A stretch of DNA of 64,000 nt from positions 1 through 64,000 of the forward strand of contig NZ_JAOWKX010000012.1 in the NCBI RefSeq assembly GCF_025751585.1, written 5' to 3'. This document shows positions 1-12,149 of this stretch, piece after piece; the stretch's first letter is position 1, and every line of letters begins with the position of its first letter. A model generated the notes under the pieces. The model searched no databases. It was not told where the DNA came from and saw only the letters and a program-made list of their open reading frames with translations. Origin of the DNA: Fluctibacter corallii. Its GTDB lineage: Bacteria > Pseudomonadota > Gammaproteobacteria > Enterobacterales > Alteromonadaceae. A program made the position numbers and the translations under genes.

Positions 1-15
1 TGGTGAAATCGCATA

Positions 16-48
16 AAAAAATCCGATGACTAGTGATCATCGGATTTT
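16..48 (-). terminator. Hairpin terminator downstream of atpC
   Basis: A 12-bp perfect inverted repeat (AAAATCCGATGA at 18-29, TCATCGGATTTT at 37-48) has a 7-nt loop. Read on the minus strand it ends in a run of T (the A run at 15-21), so it would stop the atp operon transcript. It also has four T on the plus side and may act both ways. Confidence 0.7.
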
Positions 49-58
49 GAACTTATGA

Positions 59-89
59 AAGGATCGGTCAACCGATCCTTAGATTTTTT
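59..89 (+). terminator. Second hairpin after atpC
   Basis: AAGGATCGGT (59-68) pairs with ACCGATCCTT (71-80) around a 2-nt loop, followed by six T at 84-89 on the plus strand. With the hairpin at 18-48 this makes a tandem stop region after atpC; the T run favours termination of plus-strand transcripts. Confidence 0.55.
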
Positions 90-130
90 AACTATTGCCG
101 CTTAACTGATCGGCATTAGGCGTAGAGCCG

Positions 131-146
131 GGTTTCACATGAAACA
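131..146. promoter_or_regulatory. Degenerate parS-like site
   Basis: GGTTTCACATGAAACA matches the consensus parS palindrome TGTTTCACGTGAAACA at 14 of 16 positions; one mismatch is in the central CACGTG core. The cognate ParB gene is at 7686-8561 and two better sites lie in recF. Whether ParB binds this variant is not known. Confidence 0.45.
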
Positions 147-157
147 TGTCGATTCAA

Positions 158-574
158 TTACTTGCGTAGTTTCTGAATCAAGCGTAGCTGAGCTATTGCT
201 TCTGCTAGCTCTGCAGCGGCTTCTGCGTAATTGAAGTCTGAACCTGCGTTGGCAATATGTTCTTCAGCACGACGTTTTGCATCCTGAGCTGCCTGTTCGT
301 CTAGATCTTCAGCGCGAACCGCAACATCAGCCAAAACAGTCACGTTACCTGGTTGAACTTCAAGCATACCACCAGCGATGTAAATCATCTCTTCGTGGCC
401 ATGCTGCTTCACCAAGCGAACCATGCCAGGTTTTAGGGCGGTGATTAAAGGCGCGTGACCCGGGTAAATCCCCAGCTCACCTTCACTACCCGTCACCTGA
501 AGGGTTTCTACGCGACCTGAGAAGATTTTCTCTTCAGCGCTTACCACATCCAGATGTACTGTCATTGCTGCCAT
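158..574 (-). CDS. atpC: ATP synthase F1 epsilon subunit
   Basis: Epsilon subunit of the F1Fo ATP synthase, part of the central stalk; it couples rotation and can inhibit ATP hydrolysis. The 138 residues match the usual length. An N-terminal beta-sandwich (about 1-85, with the segment [20 protein letters not shown]) is followed by a C-terminal helical hairpin (about 88-138). The ATG at 574 has an AGGAGG ribosome site just upstream; the second Met at codon 4 is a less likely start. It is the last gene of the atp operon and, unusually, is separated from atpD by 174 bases containing nested inverted repeats. Confidence 0.98.
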   Translation of the reverse strand: MAAMTVHLDVVSAEEKIFSGRVETLQVTGSEGELGIYPGHAPLITALKPGMVRLVKQHGHEEMIYIAGGMLEVQPGNVTVLADVAVRAEDLDEQAAQDAKRRAEEHIANAGSDFNYAEAAAELAEAIAQLRLIQKLRK

Positions 575-642
575 TTAACCTCCTAAAGGTTGTTTATAAG
601 CTAGAAAAAACCAGCGTGTAATGTCGCCTTCAAATAAGAAGG

Positions 643-745
643 TTAATGTGATTTGCATAGTTGCTTGCTTTGCAAGAAAGTGCAAAGATGTTTTTTATCT
701 GAACACTTTCTTTTTTAAGCACAACGTTGTGCAAAATCACATTAA
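643..745. repeat. Nested inverted repeats between atpD and atpC
   Basis: An outer pair TTAATGTGATTTGCA (643-657, approximate) and TGCAAAATCACATTAA (730-745) matches with one base missing. Inside lie three smaller palindromes: CTTGC-TTT-GCAAG (664-676), AGAAAGTG/CACTTTCT (675-682 and 704-711) and the 14-bp palindrome GCACAACGTTGTGC (719-732). The whole spacer could fold into a branched structure. It may tune atpD/atpC stoichiometry as an mRNA structure, or be a small mobile palindromic element; the sequence does not decide. Confidence 0.6.
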
Positions 746-748
746 ATA

Positions 749-2143
<1,395 letters not shown>

Positions 2144-2165
2144 TCATTAATTTTTTAACCTTTGC

Positions 2166-3026
2166 CTACACCGCAGACGCACCACCAACGATTTCGCTAA
2201 TTTCTTGCGTAATCGCGGCTTGACGCGCTTTGTTGTATACCAATTGCAAGTCATCAATTAGGTTGCCCGCGTTATCGGTGGCGGCTTTCATTGCAACCAT
2301 ACGAGCAGCTTGCTCTGACGCAGCGTTTTCAACTACGCCTTGATATACTTGAGACTCTACGTAGCGCACCATAAGTGCTTCCAAAATAGGCTTTGGATCT
2401 GGCTCGTAGATATAGTCCCAACGGTGTTCTAAATCTTTATCATCAGACTTTGGCAAAGGTAATAGTTGATCGATCTTAGGCTCTTGAGACATTGTGTTAA
2501 CGAAGCGGTTGAACACCAAAAACAGGCGGTCAATTTTGCCTTCGTCAAATGCCTTAAGCATGACACGAACGGTACCAATCACATCTTTAACACTTGGTTT
2601 ATCGCCCAGGCCAGACTCTGCTGCTAGAACGTTTCCACCAAAACGACCGAAGAAAGCACAAGCTTTCGAACCCAGCGCTGCAAAATCTACTTCAACGCCT
2701 TTGTCTTGCCATTGCTTCACTTCTGTTGTGACTTGTTTGAACTCGTTAGTGTTCAAACCGCCACATAGTCCACGGTCGGTAGAGATGACGATATAGCCAA
2801 CACGCTTAACCTCGCGCTCTTCCAAATAAGGATGGCGATATTCAAGGTCACCGTGCGCCAAGTGACCGATCACTTTTCGCATATTGTCAGCGTATGGACG
2901 GCTTGAAGCCATACGGTCTTGCGCCTTTTTCATTTTAGACGCAGCAACCATTTCCATTGCGCTGGTGATCTTTTGAGTATTCTTGATACTCCCGATCTTA
3001 CCTTTTATCTCTTTGCCGCTAGCCAT
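2166..3026 (-). CDS. atpG: ATP synthase F1 gamma subunit
   Basis: Gamma subunit, the rotating central shaft of F1. The 286 residues fit the family (E. coli 287). The N-terminal helix ([20 protein letters not shown]) and the C-terminal helix ([20 protein letters not shown]) that form the coiled-coil shaft are both present, with the conserved [12 protein letters not shown] end. The ATG at 3026 follows GGAGATAG. It sits between atpA and atpD as expected. Confidence 0.99.
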   Translation of the reverse strand: MASGKEIKGKIGSIKNTQKITSAMEMVAASKMKKAQDRMASSRPYADNMRKVIGHLAHGDLEYRHPYLEEREVKRVGYIVISTDRGLCGGLNTNEFKQVTTEVKQWQDKGVEVDFAALGSKACAFFGRFGGNVLAAESGLGDKPSVKDVIGTVRVMLKAFDEGKIDRLFLVFNRFVNTMSQEPKIDQLLPLPKSDDKDLEHRWDYIYEPDPKPILEALMVRYVESQVYQGVVENAASEQAARMVAMKAATDNAGNLIDDLQLVYNKARQAAITQEISEIVGGASAV

Positions 3027-3074
3027 GACTATCTCCGATATTTACACGTTGCACTGCCGAGGCAGTGCGTTTGA

Positions 3075-4616
3075 TTACCAGGTTTGTGTCGCTTTGAACT
3101 TTTCCAAAGCTTCAGTTAGCTGGGCTTCAATTTCACCGTTGTAATTACCGGTTTCGTTGATAGTCTTCATTAGGTCAGCGTATTCACTGTTAGCGAAAGA
3201 GTGTAGAGATGCTTCAAAATCAAGCACTTTATTCAGTTCTACGTCTTTCAAGAAGCCTTTCTCAACAGCGAACAATGAAATAGCCATGTCACCGATAGAT
3301 AGCGGTGCATACTGGTTCTGTTTCATTAGCTCTGTTACGCGCTCACCGTGTTCTAGCTGTTCACGTGTTGCTTCATCTAAGTCAGAAGCAAACTGAGAGA
3401 ACGCTGCAAGCTCACGATACTGAGCAAGCGCTAGACGGATACCACCACCAAGTTTCTTGATGATTTTTGTTTGCGCAGCACCACCTACACGCGATACCGA
3501 GATACCAGCGTTAACAGCCGGACGGATACCTGCGTTAAACAAATCAGATTCCAAGAAGATCTGACCGTCAGTAATTGAGATTACGTTAGTAGGTACGAAT
3601 GCCGAAACGTCACCTGCTTGCGTTTCAATGATAGGAAGCGCAGTCAATGAACCAGTTTGGCCCTTCACTTCACCGTTAGTGTACTTCTCTACGTAAACAT
3701 CGTTTACACGAGCAGCACGCTCTAGTAGGCGTGAGTGAAGATAGAATACGTCACCAGGGTAAGCTTCACGACCAGGAGGACGACGAAGAAGCAATGAAAT
3801 TTGACGGTATGCAACAGCTTGCTTAGACAAGTCATCGTATACGATCAATGCATCTTCACCACGGTCACGGAAGAATTCACCCATTGTACAACCAGAGTAC
3901 GCTGACAAATATTGTAGCGCAGCAGACTCAGACGCTGATGCAGCAACAACAATGGTGTGCGCCATTGCGCCGTGCTCTTCAAGCTTGCGTACAACGTTAG
4001 CAATGGTAGATGCTTTCTGACCGATCGCTACGTATACACACTTAACGCCAGTGCCTTTCTGGTTAATGATGGCATCGATAGCCATCGCTGTTTTACCTGT
4101 TTGACGGTCACCGATGATAAGCTCACGCTGACCACGACCGATTGGAATCATCGAGTCAACAGATTTATAACCAGTCTGGATAGGCTGATCTACTGATTGA
4201 CGCTCGATAACACCCGGTGCGATTTTCTCAACAGGTTCGAAGCCTTCTGCATCGATAGCACCTTTACCGTCGATTGGCTCACCTAGCGTGTTAACAACAC
4301 GGCCAAGTAGTGCACGACCAACAGGTACTTCTAGAATACGGCCTGTAGATTGTACTTTAGTACCTTCTTGTAGATCCGCATAAGGACCCATAACTACCGC
4401 ACCAACAGAGTCTCGCTCAAGGTTCAATGCGATAGCGTAGCGATTGCCAGGAAGCTCAATCATCTCACCTTGCATTACATCTGCAAGGCCGTGAATGCGA
4501 ATAATACCGTCAGTTACTGAGACGATAGTACCTTCGTTACGAGCTTCACTTACTACTTCAAACTGCTCAATTCGCTTTTTGATCAGTTCTGCAATTTCAG
4601 TGGAATTCAGTTGCAT
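3075..4616 (-). CDS. atpA: ATP synthase F1 alpha subunit
   Basis: Non-catalytic nucleotide-binding alpha subunit of F1. The 513 residues equal the E. coli length. An N-terminal beta-barrel (about 1-95) is followed by the nucleotide-binding domain with Walker A GDRQTGKT (about 169-176) and the VSRVGGAAQ segment carrying the arginine that reaches into the catalytic site of beta. Start at ATG 4616 with GGGGAAAAGAG upstream. Only 13 bp separate it from atpH, so the two are probably translationally linked. Confidence 0.99.
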   Translation of the reverse strand: MQLNSTEIAELIKKRIEQFEVVSEARNEGTIVSVTDGIIRIHGLADVMQGEMIELPGNRYAIALNLERDSVGAVVMGPYADLQEGTKVQSTGRILEVPVGRALLGRVVNTLGEPIDGKGAIDAEGFEPVEKIAPGVIERQSVDQPIQTGYKSVDSMIPIGRGQRELIIGDRQTGKTAMAIDAIINQKGTGVKCVYVAIGQKASTIANVVRKLEEHGAMAHTIVVAASASESAALQYLSAYSGCTMGEFFRDRGEDALIVYDDLSKQAVAYRQISLLLRRPPGREAYPGDVFYLHSRLLERAARVNDVYVEKYTNGEVKGQTGSLTALPIIETQAGDVSAFVPTNVISITDGQIFLESDLFNAGIRPAVNAGISVSRVGGAAQTKIIKKLGGGIRLALAQYRELAAFSQFASDLDEATREQLEHGERVTELMKQNQYAPLSIGDMAISLFAVEKGFLKDVELNKVLDFEASLHSFANSEYADLMKTINETGNYNGEIEAQLTEALEKFKATQTW

Positions 4617-4629
4617 GCTCTTTTCCCCG

Positions 4630-5163
4630 TTATGCTTGTAACGCGTCTGCCAGACGGTTCAATTTAGATTTTACGGAACCATCGATAACCATATCACCGG
4701 CTTTAATCACAGCACCGGCGACCAATGCAGGGTCCACGTTACAATTCAGCTTAACTTTTCGTGCAAGACGTTTTTCAAGAGACGCGCTGAGTTCTGCTTT
4801 TTGTGCATCAGACAATTCTGCTGCTGACGTAACGTCAACGTCGATTTCTTTGTCATATGCAGCCTTCATGCTATCAAACATGGCAGAAACTTCAGGAAGC
4901 GCTTGTAAGCGTCCGTTTTCGGCCAGAAGCTTTATCAGATTCTGGCCATGCTGGTCGAGTTGTTCGCCACAGACGTTGTTAAATACTTCTGCTAGCTTGT
5001 CAGATGCAAGCGAACTAGTCAGGACACCCTGCATAGTCTCGTTATTTGCAACTTCAGCTGTAAAAGCCAACATCTCTTGCCATTTGGCAACAGCGTTTTT
5101 CTCTACCGCGTAGTCGAAAGCAGCTTTAGCGTAGGGGCGAGCGATAGTTGTCAATTCAGACAT
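4630..5163 (-). CDS. atpH: ATP synthase F1 delta subunit
   Basis: Delta subunit, the connector between the peripheral stalk (b2) and the top of F1. The 177 residues equal the usual length. The N-terminal six-helix domain begins [19 protein letters not shown] and the conserved C-terminal element ([20 protein letters not shown]) is intact. ATG at 5163 follows GGGGAAGAG. It sits 14 bp after atpF in the operon. Confidence 0.98.
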   Translation of the reverse strand: MSELTTIARPYAKAAFDYAVEKNAVAKWQEMLAFTAEVANNETMQGVLTSSLASDKLAEVFNNVCGEQLDQHGQNLIKLLAENGRLQALPEVSAMFDSMKAAYDKEIDVDVTSAAELSDAQKAELSASLEKRLARKVKLNCNVDPALVAGAVIKAGDMVIDGSVKSKLNRLADALQA

Positions 5164-5177
5164 AGCTCTTCCCCTCG

Positions 5178-5648
5178 TTAAAGTTCAGCGACAAGTTTTT
5201 CAACTATGTCACTTTGTGCAGCTGCGTCGATTTCACGCGCAAGGATTTTCTCAGCGCCAACTACTGCTAATGCAGCAACTTGCTTACGAAGTTCCTCTTT
5301 TGCACGGTTACGCTCAGCTTCGATTTCTGCCTGACCTTGCGCAACGATTTTTTCACGCTCGGTATGACCACGTTGCGTTTCTTCGTCAACAATTTGTGAC
5401 GCACGCTTCTTGGCTTGCTCGATAATTTCAGCTGCTTGAGTCTTGGCCTCTTTCAATTGCTCAGTTGCTTTTTCCTGAGCAAGTTCAAGTTCCTTCTGGC
5501 CTCTTTCTGACTTGGCCAAACCGTCAGCAATATCCTTCTGACGTTTTTCGATTGCTTCCATAAGCGGTGGCCATACGAATTTCATACAGAACCATACGAA
5601 AACCGCGAAAGCAATTAGTTGGCCGATAAGAGTGGCGTTAATGTTCAC
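5178..5648 (-). CDS. atpF: ATP synthase Fo b subunit
   Basis: Subunit b of the peripheral stalk, dimeric in the membrane. 156 residues as in E. coli. One N-terminal membrane helix (about 5-25, followed by [14 protein letters not shown]) leads into a long charged helix that forms the stator. The start is GTG at 5648, preceded by GGAG; the first residues [13 protein letters not shown] align with E. coli AtpF, which also uses GTG. It lies between atpE and atpH. Confidence 0.98.
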   Translation of the reverse strand: MNINATLIGQLIAFAVFVWFCMKFVWPPLMEAIEKRQKDIADGLAKSERGQKELELAQEKATEQLKEAKTQAAEIIEQAKKRASQIVDEETQRGHTEREKIVAQGQAEIEAERNRAKEELRKQVAALAVVGAEKILAREIDAAAQSDIVEKLVAEL

Positions 5649-5695
5649 GACCGCTCCTCCTCATTAGTTGTTCGCTAAAAACCTAAGATTAAAAA

Positions 5696-5932
<237 letters not shown>

Positions 5933-5978
5933 TTAGTTAATTTAAAAGTTAAAAGTTAAAGTTAAGAAAATGTTTTTA

Positions 5979-6000
5979 GGCTCTGAAGGTAATCAGAGCC
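5979..6000 (-). other. Stem-loop upstream of atpE
   Basis: GGCTCTGA (5979-5986) pairs with TCAGAGCC (5993-6000) around a 6-base loop, in the atpB-atpE spacer. On the minus strand it is followed by an A/T-rich stretch (TAAAAACATTTT). It may protect or process the atpE message, which must be made in excess, but this is an inference. Confidence 0.5.
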
Positions 6001-6007
6001 TTATCAA

Positions 6008-6844
<837 letters not shown>

Positions 6845-6921
6845 TTAACCCAAATGTTTAAGTTTAAAAATCGTTTTTATCTTTCTTTTACTGCTGTTCA
6901 TTTGTGCACACGAAAAAATCG

Positions 6922-7308
6922 TTAGTTATTGTGTCTGAACATCAGCATGGCCACCCATTGGGAAGCCGTTGTCAGGGCATATGCGATAAGAACCGTCAAC
7001 GGTTCAATCGGCAAAAATTTAAATGCCACAACAAATAAAATCATTGTGAGTAAAAGTTTGAGCTTTGCACCCTTGTTAAAACTACGTACGACTTGCTGAT
7101 TTTGGCTCGCACCTGAATGAAGAAATGCGAAACGGGCAAAAATCGTATTAGGAAGAATGCAGATAATCGCACCACAAATAGCCGAAACCCCAGATATTTC
7201 GCCGTTTTGAATAAACTCAAACAAGGCGAAAAGGCCCGCTATAAGACTTTGAAAAACGATAACTTTCGCAGCCAACTGTCGGCCACTTTGAGCCAAGATG
7301 TTTGCCAC
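6922..7308 (-). CDS. atpI: ATP synthase I protein
   Basis: Small membrane protein that assists assembly of the c ring; four predicted membrane helices, first gene of the atp operon. I favour GTG at 7308 (128 residues), since AGGA lies 4-5 bases upstream; a TTG at 7329 would give 135 residues but sits almost on top of its possible ribosome site. The family is poorly conserved, and identification rests on position and topology (segments SAICGAIICILPNTIF and the C-terminal ASQWVAMLMF). The sigma-70 promoter at 7351-7378 lies just upstream. Confidence 0.88.
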   Translation of the reverse strand: MANILAQSGRQLAAKVIVFQSLIAGLFALFEFIQNGEISGVSAICGAIICILPNTIFARFAFLHSGASQNQQVVRSFNKGAKLKLLLTMILFVVAFKFLPIEPLTVLIAYALTTASQWVAMLMFRHNN

Positions 7309-7350
7309 TATTTCCTGCGTTCCGTTCAAACCTTTACAAAAAGCGCCAAA

Positions 7351-7378
7351 AGTATACCGATTTGTGGCAAATTTTCAA
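7351..7378 (-). promoter_or_regulatory. Sigma-70 promoter of the atp operon
   Basis: On the minus strand TTGAAA (7378-7373) and TATACT (7356-7351) are separated by 16 bases. Transcription would start near 7344, leaving a leader of about 35 bases to the GTG of atpI. It is the best promoter match upstream of the operon. Confidence 0.75.
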
Positions 7379-7632
7379 CTGAATAACGTGGTTTGGAATA
7401 AGAATTGTAGTATTTCAAACCGCCTCTCAAAAAAACCAGTTTGTAAGTGCTTAGCAGCCCTTACGAAAGAGACGGTAAATTAGATTAATTTTATTGAAAA
7501 TAAGGCTGATATGTTACTTTCCAAGTACCTCGTTAATACAGTAAAAATAATTTAAAAATCATCTTGATTTATTCAAGATCTAGTATCTAGATTCTGATCT
7601 CACTGTATTTTTGTACACAAAGATATTCACAG
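7379..7632. other. Gene-free spacer between atp and parAB operons
   Basis: A/T-rich spacer without a plausible gene. It contains short inverted repeats (ATCTTGA at 7561-7567 with TCAAGAT at 7573-7579; ATCTAG/CTAGAT around 7579-7592) and several GATC sites. Near its right end are DnaA-box-like nonamers listed separately. Confidence 0.6.
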
Positions 7633-7654
7633 AAAAAAGGCGATCTGTGGATGA
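7612..7654. promoter_or_regulatory. Cluster of three DnaA-box-like 9-mers
   Basis: TTGTACACA (7611-7619 approx), ATATTCACA (7623-7631) and, on the other strand, TCATCCACA (7654-7646) each differ from the DnaA box TTATNCACA by one base. The last lies in the loop region of the parAB terminator. Chance matches cannot be excluded in an A/T-rich spacer; clustering about 4.5 kb from oriC makes them worth listing. Confidence 0.35.
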
Positions 7655-7663
7655 TCGCCTTTT
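7633..7663 (-). terminator. Terminator of the mnmG-rsmG-parA-parB unit
   Basis: AAAAGGCGATC (7635-7645) pairs with GATCGCCTTTT (7653-7663) around a 7-base loop. Read on the minus strand it ends in six T (A run 7633-7638), directly after the parB stop at 7686. Confidence 0.85.
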
Positions 7664-7685
7664 CTTTATAAACCAATGAGTTAGA

Positions 7686-8561
7686 TCACTTTATATGGGC
7701 TAAAATACCGTCCAATTGATCTAAGTCACTGAAATTTATCACAAGCTTACCTTTGCCTTTTGCATTGTGTGCGATCGAAACTTGAGCACCTAATGTTTCA
7801 GATAACTGTGTTTGAAGACGCTGCACATCGGGATCGACCGATTTCTCTTCTTTTGCTTTTGGTGGTTCAAGCATTTTTCGTACAAGATTTTCGGTATCTC
7901 GCACTGTTAAACCTTTACCAGAAACGATCTGGGCAGCTTCTGTTTGCACTTCACCTTCGAGAGACAGTAAAGCACGAGCGTGTCCCATCTCTATGTCACC
8001 ATGTTCAAGCAACAGCTTTACATCATCATTCAGGTTATTAAGTCTTAATAAATTCGTGACTGTAGTACGCGATTTCCCCACCGCCTCGGCGACTTCCTGA
8101 TGAGTCAGTTCGAACTCTTTCATTAATCGATCAAGCGCTTGTGCCTCTTCCATTGCATTAAGATCTTCACGCTGAATATTTTCTATCAATGCAATTGCCA
8201 CAGCAGCTTCGTCTGGCACATCTTTGATTAAGCATGGAATAACGTCCAATTGAGCTAACTGTGATGCGCGCCAACGGCGCTCTCCAGCGATAATCTCATA
8301 GCTGTTTTCGGCTAGCTTTCTAACAACGACAGGCTGAATAATACCCTGAGAACGAATAGACGATGCCAACTCTTCCAATGCTTCTGGAGACATATCTTTG
8401 CGAGGCTGGTATTTACCGGGTTGTAAATACTCTATTGGCAGTTTTTGCAATTCACCTTTTGTCTCAGGTTTTTGCTCTGTTTCAAGCTTTGATTGCGTTG
8501 CTTGGCTGGTTGCCAATAGGGCATCCAATCCTCTGCCTAAACCGCGTTTTTTCGACGACAT
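7686..8561 (-). CDS. parB: Chromosome partitioning protein ParB
   Basis: Centromere-binding CTPase that loads at parS, spreads as a clamp and recruits SMC/ParA. 291 residues: N-terminal low-complexity region with a ParA-stimulating start (KKRGLGRGLDALL), ParB domain with the CTP-binding GERRWRAS motif (about 98-105), a helix-turn-helix (LTHQEVAEAVGKSRTTVTNLL, about 152-172) and a C-terminal dimer domain. ATG at 8561 follows GAGGAAG. It is the last gene of the unit and 38 bp after parA. Matching parS sites lie in recF. Confidence 0.97.
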   Translation of the reverse strand: MSSKKRGLGRGLDALLATSQATQSKLETEQKPETKGELQKLPIEYLQPGKYQPRKDMSPEALEELASSIRSQGIIQPVVVRKLAENSYEIIAGERRWRASQLAQLDVIPCLIKDVPDEAAVAIALIENIQREDLNAMEEAQALDRLMKEFELTHQEVAEAVGKSRTTVTNLLRLNNLNDDVKLLLEHGDIEMGHARALLSLEGEVQTEAAQIVSGKGLTVRDTENLVRKMLEPPKAKEEKSVDPDVQRLQTQLSETLGAQVSIAHNAKGKGKLVINFSDLDQLDGILAHIK

Positions 8562-8599
8562 GGCTTCCTCAAATGTTTTAATTATTCGTTGGTTATGAA

Positions 8600-9385
8600 T
8601 TAGCTAGCTTTTTTCATCGTCTTGTCACGACGACGAAGGATTTCACCTGCTAGGGCCAAATACGCTTTAGCACCTGTCGATGATTTATCATAATACATGG
8701 CAGGCGCGCCGAAACTTGGCGCTTCTGCTAACCGTACGTTTCTGGGAATGACAGTTCGATACACAAGCTCGCCGAAGTGACGCTTAAGTTGCTCCGATAC
8801 ATCATTCGCAAGACGGTTACGAGGATCGTACATGGTTCGAAGAACCCCCTCGATTTTAAGTTCCGGATTGACTACGGCAGCCAGTTTCTTGATGGTATCC
8901 ATCAAAGCTGTTAATCCTTCCAATGCATAATATTCACATTGCATAGGAACAAGCACTGAATCTGCAGCAGCCATTGCATTTACCGTCAATTGGTTCAGTG
9001 ACGGTGGACAATCAATAAAAATATAATCGTAGTAATCTCTGACAGAGGCTAATGCATTACGAAGTCGAACTTCTCTGGCAAACATTTCCATTAATTTAAT
9101 TTCGGCAGCAGTGACATCACCATTGCCAGCAATCAAATCGTATTTGCCTGAGGTATCTTTCACAATAACCTCGCTCACAGGCTTATCTTCAATTAGCAGT
9201 TCGTAGCTGGTTGATTCCACTTCATATTTGTCAACACCGCTTCCCATTGTTGCGTTACCTTGAGGATCAAGGTCGATAAGCAATACCTTTCGCTTAGTCG
9301 CAGCCATTGATGCCGCGACATTAACAGCAGTAGTGGTTTTACCCACTCCACCTTTTTGGTTAGCAATTGCAATTACTTTGGCCAA
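8600..9385 (-). CDS. parA: Chromosome partitioning ATPase ParA
   Basis: Walker-type ATPase of the MinD/ParA family (Soj) that moves ParB-parS complexes along the nucleoid. 261 residues; deviant Walker A KGGVGKTTT (about 11-19), Walker A' VLLIDLDPQGN and Walker B IFIDCPP are intact. No N-terminal DNA-binding extension, as usual for chromosomal ParA. The start is TTG at 9385: an in-frame stop lies four codons upstream and the protein aligns from AKVIAIANQKGG. Followed by parB. Confidence 0.97.
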   Translation of the reverse strand: MAKVIAIANQKGGVGKTTTAVNVAASMAATKRKVLLIDLDPQGNATMGSGVDKYEVESTSYELLIEDKPVSEVIVKDTSGKYDLIAGNGDVTAAEIKLMEMFAREVRLRNALASVRDYYDYIFIDCPPSLNQLTVNAMAAADSVLVPMQCEYYALEGLTALMDTIKKLAAVVNPELKIEGVLRTMYDPRNRLANDVSEQLKRHFGELVYRTVIPRNVRLAEAPSFGAPAMYYDKSSTGAKAYLALAGEILRRRDKTMKKAS

Positions 9386-9456
9386 AATGTTATCCAGCTA
9401 CGTTAGTGATTCGTTAAATCCAAGGAGACGACTTTATCAAAAAAGCGAGAATAGCA

Positions 9457-10092
9457 CTATTTTTTCACGATTTTGAGCAAGTGACGTTCACCTTCTAGCT
9501 CAGGAACCGATAGAACGATAGATTCAAGCAATTGATGGCTACCTGAAATCTCATCAATTTCGTCCTCAGGAAATTGCCCTTTAAGTGCTAAAAAGGCCCC
9601 CTTTGAATCTACCAGATGTTGGCACCAGTGCAACATATCTTTTAACGAAGCAAAAGCGCGACTCAGCACACCATCAAGTTGGTGCTCAGGTTGATAAAGT
9701 TCTACACGACTTTGCACAGGGTCGATATTGTTAAGAGACAACGCAAACTTAACTTGTTTCATAAAACGTACGCGTTTGCCCAAACTATCCAATAGCACAA
9801 AGTGTTTGTCTGGACACATAATTGCAAGTGGGATACCTGGTAAGCCAGGTCCCGTTCCTACATCAATAAAGTGTGTGCCAGATAGATGGGGGGCGACCAC
9901 GATTGAATCAAGAATATGCTTGACCAACATCTGCTTAGGATCCCGCACTGACGTTAAATTATACGCTTTGTTCCATTTATCCATTAGCTCGACATACGCG
10001 ACTAATTTGATAAGTTGGTCTTCAGTTACGGTCAACGACGTTTTTACAACGCCTTCCTTAAGAAGGCGCAAAAGTTCAGAATTCACCTGCAT
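9457..10092 (-). CDS. rsmG: 16S rRNA (guanine527-N7)-methyltransferase
   Basis: Methylates N7 of G527 in 16S rRNA (E. coli numbering) using SAM. 211 residues; the SAM-binding motif [17 protein letters not shown] is near 78-94 and the DSLGKRVRF segment follows. Formerly gidB. It starts 3 bp after the mnmG stop, so it is co-transcribed with mnmG, and the order mnmG-rsmG-parA-parB is the standard bacterial arrangement. Confidence 0.98.
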   Translation of the reverse strand: MQVNSELLRLLKEGVVKTSLTVTEDQLIKLVAYVELMDKWNKAYNLTSVRDPKQMLVKHILDSIVVAPHLSGTHFIDVGTGPGLPGIPLAIMCPDKHFVLLDSLGKRVRFMKQVKFALSLNNIDPVQSRVELYQPEHQLDGVLSRAFASLKDMLHWCQHLVDSKGAFLALKGQFPEDEIDEISGSHQLLESIVLSVPELEGERHLLKIVKK

Positions 10093-10095
10093 TGT

Positions 10096-11997
10096 TTACG
10101 CACTTTGTTTTTCAGACTTTCTTAAAAGCCCTTGTTTTTTAAGGTGAACCAGCAGCAAAGATATTGCCGCAGGTGTGATCCCAGAAATGCGTGACGCCTT
10201 GCCGATCGTTTCGGGGCGAGCATCGGTTAATTTCGCGATCACCTCATTAGATAGTCCCGAAATCGTGCTGTAGTCAAAATCCATCGGCAACAAGGTATTC
10301 TCGTGGCGTTGTGCCTTCGCGATCTCGTCCTTTTGACGCTCAATGTAACCAGCATATTTAATCTGAATTTCTACTTGCTCAGCCGCTAGCGGATCATCGA
10401 TCCCCGGCCCTAATGCTTCGATCGTCATTAGCGTCTGGTAGGTCATTTCTGGGCGTCTAATCAAATCCTCTAGCGAATGTTCACGCGATACAGGCGTTTT
10501 CAGTAGTGGATTAAGGGCTTCTACTGCCTCATGAGAAGGATGAATCCATGTCGCTTTTAAACGCTGTTTCTCCGCTTCAATTGCTTCCATCTTAGCATTA
10601 AATGCAGCCCAGCGGTGGTCGTCAACCAAGCCAATTTGACGACCTTTTTCTGTTAAACGAATATCCGCGTTATCTTCGCGTAAGAGCAAACGGTATTCTG
10701 CGCGACTGGTAAACATACGATAAGGCTCTTTTGTTCCCATTGTAGCCAGATCGTCAATCAATACTCCCGTGTACGCTTCATCACGACGCAAGATAAACGG
10801 CGCTTTGTTTTGTACTGCCAATGCAGCATTACAACCCGCTAATAAGCCTTGTGCACCAGCTTCTTCGTAACCCGTCGTGCCGTTGATTTGTCCGGCAAAA
10901 TACAAACCCGTTAAAAATTTGGTTTCGAGGGTTTGTTTCAGATCGCGAGGATCAAAAAAGTCATATTCGATCGCATAGCCAGGTCTGATAATGTGAGCAT
11001 TTTCAAATCCTCGTATTGAACGGACCATCGCCAGTTGCACATCAAACGGTAAGCTGGTTGAAATGCCGTTCGGATAGACTTCAATACTGTTTAGCCCTTC
11101 TGGTTCAACAAAGATTTGATGGGTTTCTTTATCAGCGAAACGCATGATTTTATCTTCTATTGAAGGGCAATAACGCGGGCCAATACCTTCGATCACACCG
11201 GTATACATAGGCGATCGATCTAAACCACTACGAATAATGTCGTGCGTCTGACTGTTGGTATGCGTGATGTAACACGGGATCTGTTTGGGATGATCGTCGC
11301 GTGAACCAATAAATGAAAACACGGGAACAGGATCATCGCCTGGCTGTGGCTGCATCACTGAGAAATCAAGGGTTCTGGCGTCTAGTCGCGCAGGTGTACC
11401 GGTTTTCAAGCGATCAACCCTAAAGGGAAGATCCCGTAGCCTCTCTGCCAATGCGATAGAAGGTGGATCGCCTGCACGGCCTCCACGATAGTTTTCCAAC
11501 CCTACGTGGATGGTACCTCCAAGAAAGGTCCCAACGGTTAATACAACGGTTTTGGCTTTGAATTTGAGCCCCATTTGGGTTACGACACCCGTTACACGAT
11601 CATTTTCTACGATCAGATCGTCACACGATTGCTGAAATATCGTTAAATTCGATTGGTTTTCTAGCATCTGCCTGATCGATTGTCGATATAGCTGTCTATC
11701 AGCCTGTGCGCGGGTTGCGCGTACAGCAGGGCCTTTACTCGAGTTAAGCGTGCGGAACTGGATCCCTGCTTTGTCGATCGCGAGGGCCATCGCGCCACCA
11801 AGGGCATCAATTTCTTTAACTAAATGTCCTTTCCCGATCCCACCGATCGCAGGATTACAAGACATTTGTCCGAGTGTTTCAACGTTATGCGTCAATAGCA
11901 GCGTATTTACGCCCATCCTAGCTGCTGCCAGTGCGGCTTCTGTACCTGCATGACCTCCGCCAACGACGATAACGTCAAACTCTTGTTGATAGAACAT
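10096..11997 (-). CDS. mnmG: tRNA uridine-5-carboxymethylaminomethyl modification enzyme MnmG
   Basis: FAD enzyme that with MnmE builds the cmnm5 group on U34 of several tRNAs. 633 residues: FAD-binding [10 protein letters not shown] (about 13-22), the [17 protein letters not shown] signature, a second nucleotide segment and a C-terminal helical domain that binds tRNA/MnmE. ATG at 11997 follows AGGGGCAG. The partner gene mnmE is at 23682-25049, beyond the island. oriC lies directly upstream. Confidence 0.99.
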   Translation of the reverse strand: MFYQQEFDVIVVGGGHAGTEAALAAARMGVNTLLLTHNVETLGQMSCNPAIGGIGKGHLVKEIDALGGAMALAIDKAGIQFRTLNSSKGPAVRATRAQADRQLYRQSIRQMLENQSNLTIFQQSCDDLIVENDRVTGVVTQMGLKFKAKTVVLTVGTFLGGTIHVGLENYRGGRAGDPPSIALAERLRDLPFRVDRLKTGTPARLDARTLDFSVMQPQPGDDPVPVFSFIGSRDDHPKQIPCYITHTNSQTHDIIRSGLDRSPMYTGVIEGIGPRYCPSIEDKIMRFADKETHQIFVEPEGLNSIEVYPNGISTSLPFDVQLAMVRSIRGFENAHIIRPGYAIEYDFFDPRDLKQTLETKFLTGLYFAGQINGTTGYEEAGAQGLLAGCNAALAVQNKAPFILRRDEAYTGVLIDDLATMGTKEPYRMFTSRAEYRLLLREDNADIRLTEKGRQIGLVDDHRWAAFNAKMEAIEAEKQRLKATWIHPSHEAVEALNPLLKTPVSREHSLEDLIRRPEMTYQTLMTIEALGPGIDDPLAAEQVEIQIKYAGYIERQKDEIAKAQRHENTLLPMDFDYSTISGLSNEVIAKLTDARPETIGKASRISGITPAAISLLLVHLKKQGLLRKSEKQSA

Positions 11998-12149
11998 TTG
12001 CTGCCCCTGTTAAAACTCGTTAATTACCGCTTACGCCTTTAAAAACCTAGTGTAGAACAACTGTAGCTACTTAGGTTTATTTAGCCCCTTAAAATAAAAG
12101 GGCGCATATTCTATATGTATTTTGTTAGAAGATAAACGATTAAAATTTA

